Source: Bacteroidota bacterium | GTDB taxonomy: Bacteria; Bacteroidota; Bacteroidia; Flavobacteriales_D; Crocinitomicaceae | Direction of reading: 5' to 3' | DNA: 64,000 nt | Assembly: GCA_024280295.1 (NCBI GenBank) | Contig: JAJRQK010000039.1 | Coordinates: 62,001-126,000, forward strand | Shown here: in pieces, positions 17,591 to 26,662 of the stretch | Numbering within the stretch: the first letter of the stretch is position 1 | Layout of the letters: every line of letters begins with the position of its first letter | The notes under the pieces: generated by a model | Database searches by the model: none | The model's input: only the letters and a program-made list of their open reading frames with translations | Told to the model about the DNA's origin: nothing | Program-made: the position numbers and the translations under genes

Positions 17591-20500
17591 ATGATAAAAT
17601 TTATACTTTGTAAATCTATTCTATTATCATCCATTTTTTGTGTTTTACTATCAGTCGCTTATGGGCAAGAACCAACGAATGGAATGATACGGTCGAATGC
17701 TTCCTATTACGCTTTCACACATGCAACGATTATGGTTTCTCCGGGTGAAGTTATTACAAATGCAACCTTGCTGATCAAAGGCAATGAGATAATAAAAATC
17801 GGAAAACGAGTGTTGATTCCTAATGATGCGGTGGAATTAGATTGCGAAGGACGAACCATAATCCCATCATTTATTGAGCTATCTACAAGTATCGGGGTTC
17901 AAAAAGCGAAAAGTCTAAAAACAGGCCAGTCACCTCAGCTGGAATCTATGAAGCAAGGTCCTTACTACTGGAACGAGGCAATTCATCCTGAAATTGATGC
18001 AGCAGAACTATATCAACCAAACGACAAAGTAAATGAAGCACTTATTAAAAGTGGATTTGGATTTGCCTTAACGCATCAACAAGATGGAATTGTGAGAGGA
18101 AAAGGAACATTTGTTTCACTTGGGAAATCTTCTACGCATGAGGTGATGACGAATTGGGCAAATGCTAGTTATTACTCCTTCGAAAAGGGTGTCTCTAGGC
18201 AATCTTATCCGTCTTCACAAATGGGGGCTATTGCACTTTTACGTCAGACTATGTATGATGCAATTTGGTATAAAGATGACTCTAAAAAAGAACTTAACCT
18301 CTCTTTGGAGGCGATGAATAATCAATGGAATGACGTTAGTTTTTTCAGTACACGCTCAAAGTGGGAGATTCTTCGAGCGCAAAAAATTGCAAATGAGTTC
18401 GACCGCACATTCCACTATATAGGATCTGGTGATGAGTACATGATTATAAACGAATTAACTGAAATAAACAGCACCATTGTCCTTCCTATTAATTTTCCAA
18501 AAGCATACGATGTAACAAATCCTTATGTTGCACGACAAATTCCACTTAGTGATATGAAACATTGGGAGATGGCGCCTTACAATCCATCCATTATTGCTGA
18601 GAACAATATTCCCTTTTGTATTACATACAACGGACATAAAACAGCGAAAGAGTTTTGGTCACACCTTAGAAAAGCGATTAATCACGGACTTTCGGTTAAT
18701 GATGCTCTGAACGCATTGACAATGCAGCCAGCAAAAACTTTAGGAATATCTGCTATAACTGGTTCAATTGAGGTTGGCAAAATTGCCAGTTTTAATCTTT
18801 ATGATGGGAATCCTTTTGAAAAAGATTGTAAACTTCTCCAATCATGGGCTTTAGGCGAACAAACTGTACACGCTCAACATTTGAAAGAAGACATCGCTGG
18901 AAAATACAACATTACTATTGAGAATAGAAAATTTCCACTTGCCATTAAATCGACTGGAAAAGGAAAATGGAATGGCACGATTGAAACTTATGCAACTTCT
19001 TCCTCAACATTAAAAACTGATACAACAAAGCATAAAGCAGTTGTTATCTTAGATCAAGAAGACATTACACTTCAATTTACTATAAATGACTCAATATGGT
19101 CTGGTAGCGTTAATCTTCAAGGGAAAATAAACACCAAATTGGGGATTTTTGAAGGAAATGGTATGATCCCAACAGGTAAATGGGTAAAATGGTATGCCGT
19201 GAAAAGTGGAAAAGTTACTTCGTTAGAGAAAAAAATCAAGGATGATTTCGTAAAAGATACACTGGCAGTTTCCTGGTTTCCAAACATGGCGTATGGATTT
19301 GACTCCCTTCCTGAGCAACTTCCGTATGTAATTGTTCATGCAACAGCGTGGACAAATGAGGAAGACGGAATTATAGAAGATGCAACGGTAATCATTGAAC
19401 ACGGAAAAATAACTTATTGCGGGATTGATCCTCCTACTTACCCAAAAGATGCAGAAGTTTTCAATGCGAAAGGAATGCACGTAACATCAGGTATTATTGA
19501 TGAGCACTCACACATTGCTATTTCACGAGGTGTAAATGAAAGCGGTCAAGCTATTTCTGCAGAAGTTTCCATTGGAGATGTCGTACATCCTGACGACATC
19601 AATATTTACCGTCAGCTCTCTGGAGGAGTTACCGCTTCACAATTATTGCACGGATCCGCAAATCCTGTTGGAGGACAATCAGCCTTGATAAAATTAAAGT
19701 GGGGTTCTACTCCCGAAGAAATGCTCATCGATGACGCACCGAAGTTTATCAAATTTGCACTGGGTGAAAATGTGAAACAATCTAACTGGGGAAGTTACAA
19801 TACTGCTCGGTTTCCTCAAACAAGAATGGGTGTTGAGCAAGTTTATTATGACGGTTTTGAACGCGCACACAACTATCAAGATGCTCTAGCAAAATACAAC
19901 CGAGGTGAACTTAAAACAAAGCCGCGCGTAGATCTTGAGCTTGAAGTATTAAGTGAAATTTTGAACAGTGAGCGGTTTATCTCTTGCCATTCTTACATCC
20001 AATCTGAGATTAACATGCTGATGCATGTGGCAGATTCAATGGGCTTCAGAATTAACACATTTACACACATTCTTGAAGGTTACAAAGTGGCAGATAAAAT
20101 GAAGGCACATGGAGCAGGTGGCTCGACATTTGCTGATTGGTGGGCTTACAAATTTGAGGTTAATGATGCTATACCTTACAACGCAAAAATGATGCACGAT
20201 CAAGGAATCATCGTTGCAATTAATTCTGACGATGCTGAAATGGGGAGACGGTTAAACCAAGAAGCTGCAAAAACGGTGAAGTATGGTGGAATGACTGAAG
20301 AAGATGCATGGAAAACAGTAACGCTAAATCCTGCGAAGCTACTTCACCTCGATGACCGAATGGGTTCATTAAAGAAAGGAAAAGATGCGGATGTCGTGAT
20401 TTGGTCAGCGAATCCACTGTCCGTTCAAGCCCAAGTGGTTTCAACCTTTGTAGATGGAGTTATTTTGTATGATGCCAAGCGCGATGCATTACTTTACAAT

Positions 20501-20650
20501 CGAAATCAACAAGAGAAAGCGCGACTGATTTCAAAAATGTTGGATGCAAATCAACAAGGGAACAAACAAGATTTCGTTAAGAAAACGAAAGGACATTATC
20601 ACTGTGATACAATAGGAGAAGAAGCATCACTTGAAGAAAACACACATTAA
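17591..20650 (+). CDS. Large secreted amidohydrolase with two amidohydrolase-like halves
   Basis: 1019 residues with a signal peptide ending VAYGQ. The N-terminal half (about 30-430) has the fold's start (ATIMVSPGEVI, NATLLIKGNEI) and end (NALTMQPAKTLGI, GSIEVGKIASFNLYDG), but its first metal motif is replaced by PSFIELSTSIG, so it is probably inactive. The C-terminal half (about 610-990) is an intact imidazolonepropionase/prolidase-like amidohydrolase: IIDEHSHIA (HxH), CHSYI, TFTHILEG, and NSDDAE for the final Asp. It is followed 1 nt later by another amidohydrolase-like gene. Export suggests a role in periplasmic peptide or amide breakdown; substrate unknown. Confidence 0.82.
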   Translation: MIKFILCKSILLSSIFCVLLSVAYGQEPTNGMIRSNASYYAFTHATIMVSPGEVITNATLLIKGNEIIKIGKRVLIPNDAVELDCEGRTIIPSFIELSTSIGVQKAKSLKTGQSPQLESMKQGPYYWNEAIHPEIDAAELYQPNDKVNEALIKSGFGFALTHQQDGIVRGKGTFVSLGKSSTHEVMTNWANASYYSFEKGVSRQSYPSSQMGAIALLRQTMYDAIWYKDDSKKELNLSLEAMNNQWNDVSFFSTRSKWEILRAQKIANEFDRTFHYIGSGDEYMIINELTEINSTIVLPINFPKAYDVTNPYVARQIPLSDMKHWEMAPYNPSIIAENNIPFCITYNGHKTAKEFWSHLRKAINHGLSVNDALNALTMQPAKTLGISAITGSIEVGKIASFNLYDGNPFEKDCKLLQSWALGEQTVHAQHLKEDIAGKYNITIENRKFPLAIKSTGKGKWNGTIETYATSSSTLKTDTTKHKAVVILDQEDITLQFTINDSIWSGSVNLQGKINTKLGIFEGNGMIPTGKWVKWYAVKSGKVTSLEKKIKDDFVKDTLAVSWFPNMAYGFDSLPEQLPYVIVHATAWTNEEDGIIEDATVIIEHGKITYCGIDPPTYPKDAEVFNAKGMHVTSGIIDEHSHIAISRGVNESGQAISAEVSIGDVVHPDDINIYRQLSGGVTASQLLHGSANPVGGQSALIKLKWGSTPEEMLIDDAPKFIKFALGENVKQSNWGSYNTARFPQTRMGVEQVYYDGFERAHNYQDALAKYNRGELKTKPRVDLELEVLSEILNSERFISCHSYIQSEINMLMHVADSMGFRINTFTHILEGYKVADKMKAHGAGGSTFADWWAYKFEVNDAIPYNAKMMHDQGIIVAINSDDAEMGRRLNQEAAKTVKYGGMTEEDAWKTVTLNPAKLLHLDDRMGSLKKGKDADVVIWSANPLSVQAQVVSTFVDGVILYDAKRDALLYNRNQQEKARLISKMLDANQQGNKQDFVKKTKGHYHCDTIGEEASLEENTH

Positions 20651-20651
20651 T

Positions 20652-21932
20652 ATGAAGATAATACTCACACTTATCGCCATCAGCATTCTTGGAGTTTCGT
20701 TTGCTCAAGAACCAACGTCAGTTCTTATTACTGGCGGCTATTTACACATCGGTAACGGAGAAAGTATTGTTACAGGTGCTGTTGGAGTTCGCGATGGGAA
20801 GATCGTTTTTGCTAAAAATGCGTTAACTTTTACCGTAGATGAAGGTAAATGGGACACCATAATAGATGTTTCAGGAAAACACATCTATCCTGGGTTTATC
20901 GCGCCAAATTCAACCTTAGGATTAACTGAAATTGATGCCGTTCGCGCCACAAAGGATTTTGATGAAGTGGGAATTTATAATCCACATGTCCGATCACAAA
21001 TCGCTTTTAATGTAGAATCAAAAGTGATGAGTACAGTTCGAACAAATGGTGTATTATTGAGTCAAGCTACACCTCGTGGCGGAGTTATCTCAGGCACTTC
21101 ATCCATTATGGCATTGGATGGTTGGAACTGGGAGGATGCCACAATTTCTATGGATGACGGAATCCATCTCAACTGGCCCTCTAGCATGCAAGGTGGTGGA
21201 TGGTGGGCAGAACCAGCTCCGAAAAAGAGAAACGAGCATTATAATAATCGCAAACAAGAGATTTATGATTTTTTCGAGATGGCAAAAGCCTATTCGAATA
21301 TCCGAGACCATGAGGAGAAAGATTTTCGCCTAGAAGCAATGCGAGAATGTTTCAAAGGAGATAAACGGGTGTACATTCATGCAAATGAACTTCAAGAATT
21401 GGTGGATGTTATTGCATTTGCTAGAGAGCTAAAATTGAAATTCCCTGTCATTGTTGGAGGATATGATTCACACTTGATTACACGCCAATTGGTAGATGCT
21501 GAAATTCCAGTTATGGTTGTTCGTCCACACAGTTTACCTGAAAATGAAGAGGATGACATTAACCACCCATACAGATTGGCTAATCTACTCCATGAAGGGG
21601 GTGTTGCGTTTTGCATTCAAAATTCAGGAGGAATGGAAGCGATGAATACGCGAAACCTTCCTTTTTTAGCAGGTACAACAATGTCGTTTGGGCTGTCAAC
21701 AGAAGAAGCAATTCAATCCATTACTTTATCACCCGCTGAAATAATGGGTATTGATGACAATTATGGAAGTCTCGAAAAAGGGAAATCAGCCACTTTATTT
21801 GTTTCAGATGGGGATGCACTCGATATGCGGACCAACAATATGTTCCTTGGGATGATCAACGGGAAATTCATTTCAACGCGTAATTTTCAGCAGGAATTAT
21901 ACGAGAAGTATTCAAAGAAGTATGAAAAATGA
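20652..21932 (+). CDS. Secreted amidohydrolase-like protein lacking the HxH metal motif
   Basis: 426 residues from the ATG at 20652, which opens a proper signal peptide (MKIILTLIAISILGVSFAQ); an in-frame ATG at 20631 overlaps the previous gene. The fold ends match amidohydrolases (VLITGGYLHIGNGE; SITLSPAEIMGI, GSLEKGKSATLFV), but where HxH is expected the sequence reads YPGFIAPNSTLG, and the final Asp region reads QNSGGMEAMN. So it probably does not bind the usual zinc. It resembles the N-terminal half of the upstream protein. The pair is tightly linked (1-nt gap), and the two may act as a complex. Confidence 0.78.
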   Translation: MKIILTLIAISILGVSFAQEPTSVLITGGYLHIGNGESIVTGAVGVRDGKIVFAKNALTFTVDEGKWDTIIDVSGKHIYPGFIAPNSTLGLTEIDAVRATKDFDEVGIYNPHVRSQIAFNVESKVMSTVRTNGVLLSQATPRGGVISGTSSIMALDGWNWEDATISMDDGIHLNWPSSMQGGGWWAEPAPKKRNEHYNNRKQEIYDFFEMAKAYSNIRDHEEKDFRLEAMRECFKGDKRVYIHANELQELVDVIAFARELKLKFPVIVGGYDSHLITRQLVDAEIPVMVVRPHSLPENEEDDINHPYRLANLLHEGGVAFCIQNSGGMEAMNTRNLPFLAGTTMSFGLSTEEAIQSITLSPAEIMGIDDNYGSLEKGKSATLFVSDGDALDMRTNNMFLGMINGKFISTRNFQQELYEKYSKKYEK

Positions 21933-22005
21933 GATTTTGAGACAAGCAGACATTAAGACTTTGAGGTTCGAAAATGCTAAAACTGAGTGAGTACGTCTGT
22001 TTTTT

Positions 22006-22096
22006 GCGTGAGTGATTGAATGCGGCATCCTTTTGAAAAAAGATAGAGCGGAAAGCACGGTTAATTGACTTTTGCAAAAAGGGAATTAACACGCCC
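22006..22096 (+). repeat. Structured intergenic element, copy A
   Basis: GCGTG at 22006-22010 can pair with CACGC at 22090-22094. Inside are an ATCCTTTT/AAAAGAT hairpin and a GTTAATT/AATTAAC stem (22060-22066 with 22084-22090), plus the sequence AGAGCGGAAAGCACGG. A related copy B lies at 26253-26391. The look is that of a widespread flavobacterial intergenic RNA or repeat family (possibly Rfam Flavo-1; not verified). Strand assumed. Confidence 0.5.
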
Positions 22097-22132
22097 AAAT
22101 CAATAATTCACATTTGACCAATAATTGAGAAT

Positions 22133-22163
22133 AAAAAAAGCGCTACAACATTGTTATAGCGCC
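22133..22163 (-). terminator. Intrinsic terminator of the acidic lipoprotein gene
   Basis: On the minus strand GCGCTA and TAGCGC pair, followed by a run of seven T, 20 nt past the stop at 22183. Confidence 0.75.
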
Positions 22164-22182
22164 TATTATTTTTATGTGAAAA

Positions 22183-22503
22183 CTACATTGCGTCTTTCAC
22201 TGTTTTTTCTACTTTAATTTTCGCGTCATCGACTATTTCTTCGCTCATTTTTTTGGCTCCCTCGATTCCGTCTTCAACGACATTTGTCATTTCGTCCTTC
22301 GCACCTTCCATCATCTGGTCCATTTTCCCTTTCATGTCGTCCATCAGTCCATCAGGTTTCTCTTCAACCTTTTCCTCTTCCTCTTGCATTTCATTTTCCA
22401 CCTGGTCTTCTACATCATCAATACTATTTTCTGCGTCTGATGAGCATGCTGTCATTGCCAATCCTGAAACAATTGCTGCAACTAGTATAAAAGTTCTTTT
22501 CAT
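22183..22503 (-). CDS. Small acidic helical lipoprotein
   Basis: 106 residues with a lipoprotein signal ending MTACSS (Cys20). The mature part is almost entirely charged and helical, with Glu/Asp-rich (DDVEDQVENEMQEEEEKVEE) and Lys-rich faces, including repeats like MKGKMDQMMEGAKDEM. It resembles small envelope coiled-coil or LEA-like proteins. Its own terminator follows, so it is monocistronic. No specific function can be given. Confidence 0.65.
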   Translation of the reverse strand: MKRTFILVAAIVSGLAMTACSSDAENSIDDVEDQVENEMQEEEEKVEEKPDGLMDDMKGKMDQMMEGAKDEMTNVVEDGIEGAKKMSEEIVDDAKIKVEKTVKDAM

Positions 22504-22566
22504 ATCGTTCTAATTTATGGTTTCTCTAAACTAGTAATTCTCATTAACATACGTCAAAATTTAACG

Positions 22567-24285
22567 CTATTTGTGAACGATTAATTTCTTTTTGAAGCTA
22601 TTAATTTCCGTATTTACTCTCACGATATAAGCACCATTACTAATTCTTGAAAGATCAATTGTTGTAATTCCCGATTCGATTAATTTTTGAGTCATTAAGA
22701 GTCTTCCTGAGACATCAAGTATCTCAATAGATCTTATTTCATCCGACTTGATCGCTATAATCAGTTCGTTTTTCGCAGGATTTGGGTAGATTCTCCAATC
22801 TAAATTAGATCGTTCTTTAAGTCCAACTGTGACTGTTTGATCTGCTGATGAATAGACACACCCAAAATCATCCGTTATTTCAACATGGTAAATTCCTGCC
22901 AAGTTCGGAACACTTATCTGAAGAGTATCATTTGGTATTGCAACCCCATCCATAAACCATTGAATATCTCCAATAGGATCTGTTACAATTAAGTTACTAT
23001 CAACGTTAACCTGCACGTTTGGAATGTAAGCTGGATCACAAAAAATTGCTAGGACGGTATCAGAAAACGCAACACATCCACTTGAATTAATTGCAACAAC
23101 ATAATAGTCACCGGAATTCTGTACGATATGTGATGTGCCCGTTGCCCCAGCAATTGGACTTCCGTTAAAATACCACTGATAAGAATACCCCATATTGTTT
23201 ACCCAAACAGTGTGAGGAATAGAATCCCATGTAACACTAGGATTAATTGGATAACCGTTAACATGAACTGTATCCACTGAAATAACAGAAGGCGAAGGAT
23301 AAATAATTACATGATCGATTACATAATCAATTGCAGCTGTGCCAGCAGCGCACCCAAGACAACCATTAATGTTCATAATCGCTGATCCCATAAAATCATC
23401 TGCCCCAAAAAGTGGTTCAGTCGCATCAGATTCCCATATCTCGATGGTATATGTATTTGCTGGATCTAAGATTAAACTTGTCGTCCAGCTTACCGGAGGA
23501 TCTGTGTCTGCGATGATACTTGATGAACTAAAAACAGCTCCATTTTCCAAGATGATATAATAGGCATCAGCGTTATCAAAAGAAGGAAATCCTTCACCGT
23601 ATCCACTCATAGATTGTATTGCGACATCTGTTAGCGTATAGACATGTACTGTATCTAAATTATCCCAAGCTTGATAATTCACAACATAGTTACCTGGTAC
23701 AGAATAAATTTGCGGCGATGGATTTTCAACCGTAGATTGATTCCCATTTCCAAAATCCCAAGAATAGGCGAGCAATCCTGGATTGTTATTCGCGAAATCG
23801 ACCGTTTGAGGAAAACATCCAGTCGCACCAATCATACTAAATCCAGTATTTGAGACGGGGACATTGTTTGGCAGGATTTCTAAATAAACCGAGAACGTTG
23901 TCGGTATTCCCGATGCAATAGACAAATCAGCAATGACTGTAACGTCCACTTGATATTGCCCAGCTAACAAAGGAGTTCCTTGAACGTTTACACAACCGTA
24001 CTGACTAAAAGCAGGATCATAATCACAATTTGTGGCAAAATTACTGCATTGCCAAGACAATCCAACAGGTAACGCAATCGATAAAATGTGAAAATTCAAG
24101 AACGGGAATCCCATTGTATCAAGCGGAAGGACAAACGTAATGTCTTCGTTGTAGGGCGTCCCAACATAACCTATTGGCATCGTGTCAGGATAAATTCCAG
24201 GAACAGTTTGAGAAAAGTCGATGGTACACACTTGCGTCATTCCAAGCATAGGAATCATGCACATTATAAGTAGTAATTGTTTCAT
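22567..24285 (-). CDS. PKD-domain T9SS type A cargo protein
   Basis: 572 residues with a signal peptide ending GMTQ. A PKD domain (about 160-225) shows YSWDFGNGNQSTVENPSPQ. A possible jelly-roll or pre-peptidase-like segment follows (FPSFDNADAYYIILENGAVF), then two Ig-like segments with YQWYFNGSPIAGAT. The C-terminus (WRIYPNPAKNELII, ILDVSGRLL, KLIVHK) is a T9SS type A signal. It is a surface or secreted protein with no catalytic motif that I see, and stands alone, divergent from the superoxide dismutase gene. Confidence 0.85.
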   Translation of the reverse strand: MKQLLLIMCMIPMLGMTQVCTIDFSQTVPGIYPDTMPIGYVGTPYNEDITFVLPLDTMGFPFLNFHILSIALPVGLSWQCSNFATNCDYDPAFSQYGCVNVQGTPLLAGQYQVDVTVIADLSIASGIPTTFSVYLEILPNNVPVSNTGFSMIGATGCFPQTVDFANNNPGLLAYSWDFGNGNQSTVENPSPQIYSVPGNYVVNYQAWDNLDTVHVYTLTDVAIQSMSGYGEGFPSFDNADAYYIILENGAVFSSSSIIADTDPPVSWTTSLILDPANTYTIEIWESDATEPLFGADDFMGSAIMNINGCLGCAAGTAAIDYVIDHVIIYPSPSVISVDTVHVNGYPINPSVTWDSIPHTVWVNNMGYSYQWYFNGSPIAGATGTSHIVQNSGDYYVVAINSSGCVAFSDTVLAIFCDPAYIPNVQVNVDSNLIVTDPIGDIQWFMDGVAIPNDTLQISVPNLAGIYHVEITDDFGCVYSSADQTVTVGLKERSNLDWRIYPNPAKNELIIAIKSDEIRSIEILDVSGRLLMTQKLIESGITTIDLSRISNGAYIVRVNTEINSFKKKLIVHK

Positions 24286-24378
24286 AGTATTTCAGGTTAA
24301 TTAGACCGAAGATACAGAATTTAGAACGATTATACTTTAAAACCTCAAGTACTGTTTAAAATAACCAAGTCGATTTAG

Positions 24379-24386
24379 TACATTTG
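24379..24386 (+). promoter_or_regulatory. -7 promoter element of sod (TACATTTG)
   Basis: Exact TAnnTTTG, 25 nt before the ATG at 24412. A TTTA at 24355-24358, exactly 20 nt upstream, is a near match to the -33 TTTG. Confidence 0.6.
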
Positions 24387-24411
24387 AGAATAATCATTAA
24401 ATAAATAAATT

Positions 24412-25011
24412 ATGGCTTTCGAGTTACCACAACTGGATTATGCGTACGACGCATTAGAACCACATATTGATGCACGCACGATGGAAATCCATCACTCAAA
24501 ACACCACGCGGGATATACTAGCAAACTAAATGCTGCAATTGAAGGAACTGATTTTGCAGGAAAAAGTATTGAAGAAATATTAGGATCATGCAAAGATTCG
24601 CCTGCTGTTCGCAACAACGGTGGTGGGTTTTGGAATCACAGTCTTTTCTGGTCTGTAATGAGTCCGAATGGAGGAGGTCAACCTTCTGGTGATTTAGCTT
24701 CAGCTATTAACACTTCATTTGGATCATTTGATGCATTTAAAGATGCCTTTTCTGCCGCTGCTGCAACGCAATTTGGTTCTGGATGGGCATGGCTTTGCGT
24801 TACAAACGGAAAATTAGAAGTTTGCTCAACACCAAATCAAGATAATCCATTGATGGGTGAAGGATGTGGAGGTTCTCCAATTCTTGGATTAGATGTTTGG
24901 GAGCATGCTTACTATTTGAACTATCAAAACCGACGTCCTGATTACATTAGTGCATTTTTCAGTGTAATTAATTGGGATAAAGTATCGGCGAATTACGCTG
25001 CTGCAATGTAA
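24412..25011 (+). CDS. sodA: Superoxide dismutase, Mn-type by key residues
   Basis: 199 residues, cytosolic, full length. Converts superoxide to H2O2 and O2. Metal ligands are H27 (MEIHHSKHH), H76 (WNHSLFW), D161 and H165 ([11 protein letters not shown]). The outer-sphere residues point to manganese: Gly at 70-72 before FWNH rather than Gln, and Q143 in TPNQDNPLM rather than the Fe-type Ala. A cambialistic enzyme remains possible. Promoter at 24379-24386 and a terminator at 25091-25118 make it monocistronic. Confidence 0.95.
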   Translation: MAFELPQLDYAYDALEPHIDARTMEIHHSKHHAGYTSKLNAAIEGTDFAGKSIEEILGSCKDSPAVRNNGGGFWNHSLFWSVMSPNGGGQPSGDLASAINTSFGSFDAFKDAFSAAAATQFGSGWAWLCVTNGKLEVCSTPNQDNPLMGEGCGGSPILGLDVWEHAYYLNYQNRRPDYISAFFSVINWDKVSANYAAAM

Positions 25012-25090
25012 ACCATTGAAACTTTTTCGAATGACTTTTCAATAATGAAAGTTTACGGAGGTTAGCTAGTTGCATACACTTATTATTTTG

Positions 25091-25118
25091 AAAGCATGTT
25101 CGTTTGGACGTGCTTTTT
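25091..25118 (+). terminator. Intrinsic terminator downstream of sod
   Basis: AAAGCA(T)GT pairs with AC(G)TGCTTT around a short loop, followed by a T-run; 80 nt past the sod stop. Confidence 0.6.
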
Positions 25119-25330
25119 GTTTAAATGAAAATGTAAAATACAACGGCACTAAGACACAAGGAATTGTATGTGTGATGAAAGCAAGAAAGCCTAAGGTCTT
25201 TATAAATGTGATTTCTACGAAGTTAAGGACTGTGGCTATCTTGATTTAGTCAATTCCAAAAATAGTGGATCAATTCTTGTAGCAATGTAACCAAACAACC
25301 TAGCGAACATTATACTAAAAACTCTCCTGT
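25119..25330 (+). other. Non-coding stretch with a possible decayed frame
   Basis: The gap from sod to the next gene is 319 bp; past the terminator nothing clear is seen. One short frame (about 25202-25290) reads YKCDFYEVKDCGYLDLV before a stop, which looks faintly protein-like, but it has stops upstream and no start. I see no RNA gene. Confidence 0.3.
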
Positions 25331-26206
25331 ATGAAAAAGAAAATCACTCTCGCAAAAGCATTTTTCTTATTACCTATTTTCTTTGTAGTATTCTCCTTTG
25401 TTGAGCAACTCGAAGTAACAACCATAGACCTTAAGCAGGCATTAAATTCAAAGCAAATTGAAGCTGACATCGTTTCCAACGGGAAATACAGCGGGAAGTC
25501 GGTTATGCTTAAAATTACGAACAAGACAAACAAGGAAATCAAGATTAACATTCCAGCAGGCAGTGCCTATATGCCTGCTGATGATGGTGAGCAAACACTC
25601 GTACAATTAGAAGAAGATTTCATTGTTTTAGTACCTCATGCAACTGGAAAAGTTACAATTGCTGCATTTTGTTCTGAATCTTCTGATAGTTGTCCAAGTT
25701 CGGATGGAAATTTTGCACTTTCAAAGACGGCTGATAAGAAACTAAATCAGATGATTGCTTATATGAAAGGCAAGAAAATCAGTAAACGATCTTATCAGGA
25801 TGCCGTATGGGCAATTACAGATGGAAAGCCAATTTCACACATTCAAGCAGGAGATAAAGTCACAAAAGAGTTTCGCCATTACATTGCAAAATTGATGGGT
25901 AAAGAAGATACCTGGTACACCTCTCCTCAGCAATATCAAGTTGATGAGCGCGGAAACATCAATTCAGAAACTGTTGTAATTCGTGGTGAGTTATCCTTTC
26001 CATCTAATGGAACAATTCCAATTCATCAAGAGATTTGTGACGCAGATGGTAGCTTATTGTTCAAAAGTAATTCATCGCAACCTAGAAAATCTACTAATGT
26101 TATGATGGAATTTAGTGTTCGGGTAAAAGGTTGGGAAATCGGAGATTATATGGTGAAAGTAATGGAAGGTGAGAAAGAATTGAAGCGATTTTTGTTTAAA
26201 GTTTGA
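25331..26206 (+). CDS. Exported protein of unknown function
   Basis: 291 residues. The N-terminus has a basic start and one hydrophobic stretch (KAFFLLPIFFVVFSF), a signal peptide or anchor. The next 100 residues form a beta-rich domain with NKTNKEIKINIPAGSAYMPADDGEQTLVQ. A helical segment with DAVWAITDGKPISHI follows, and then an Ig-like C-terminal domain (EICDADGSLLFKSN; FSVRVKGWEIGDYMVKV). The first part recalls thioester-type or DUF domains found in surface proteins, but I cannot name it. It is followed by structured element copy B. Confidence 0.6.
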   Translation: MKKKITLAKAFFLLPIFFVVFSFVEQLEVTTIDLKQALNSKQIEADIVSNGKYSGKSVMLKITNKTNKEIKINIPAGSAYMPADDGEQTLVQLEEDFIVLVPHATGKVTIAAFCSESSDSCPSSDGNFALSKTADKKLNQMIAYMKGKKISKRSYQDAVWAITDGKPISHIQAGDKVTKEFRHYIAKLMGKEDTWYTSPQQYQVDERGNINSETVVIRGELSFPSNGTIPIHQEICDADGSLLFKSNSSQPRKSTNVMMEFSVRVKGWEIGDYMVKVMEGEKELKRFLFKV

Positions 26207-26252
26207 TTCGATTTTAAGACAGCCTTGAAATCGCTTTAAGAAAAACGTATTT

Positions 26253-26391
26253 GCGTTAGGGATAGCAATGAAAATCCTTTATCGATTGGAGTGATAGTTG
26301 AGTTCTAAAGGAAAAAACGATAGCTCTTTGACTTGGATTACGAAACTCACTGAAAACGGTAAAGATTGAAATGTAAAGCCCGAAAAACGCC
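26253..26391 (+). repeat. Structured intergenic element, copy B
   Basis: GCGTT (26253-26257) can pair with AACGC (26386-26390), and TCCTTT with AAAGGA inside. Shared with copy A: the closing stem, a start like GCGTnAGnGAT, the ATCCTTT hairpin, and AAAGCnCG near the 3' end. The closing pair changes from G-C in copy A to T-A here, which keeps the pairing. It lies in a convergent intergenic gap, like copy A. Confidence 0.5.
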
Positions 26392-26403
26392 TTAATAAAT
26401 AGA

Positions 26404-26658
26404 CTAGACCATTTCATGTTGATCAATAGCCACGACAGAAGTAACTTCGGGAGCAACTTTCATTACTGCTTCTTCGAGTCCTGCTTTGAGGGTCATCAGC
26501 GACATAGAGCAGTCACTACAAGCACCTAGCATACGAACGATAACTGTTCCATCGTCTTTGATTTTGACAAGTTCCATATCACCACCATCTGCATGTAAGA
26601 ATGGTCGTAATTGATCCATTGCGGCTAATACTTTGACTTTGACACTCTGTTTGTCCAT
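26404..26658 (-). CDS. NifU C-terminal-domain iron-sulfur scaffold protein
   Basis: 84 residues, a stand-alone Nfu domain. The CxxC that binds a bridging Fe-S cluster is at C47-C50 (GACSDCSMS); the fold's FLHADGGDMELVKI start and a GLEEAVMKVAPEV helix are present. Transfers Fe-S clusters to target proteins in the cytosol. It starts 4 nt after the mrp stop on the same strand, so Mrp (cluster carrier ATPase) and Nfu are made together. Confidence 0.92.
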   Translation of the reverse strand: MDKQSVKVKVLAAMDQLRPFLHADGGDMELVKIKDDGTVIVRMLGACSDCSMSLMTLKAGLEEAVMKVAPEVTSVVAIDQHEMV

Positions 26659-26662
26659 AAGA

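Noticed and set aside
25119-25330. Pseudogene downstream of sod
   Set aside because: Only one short stretch looks coding; several stops, no start and no recognisable family.
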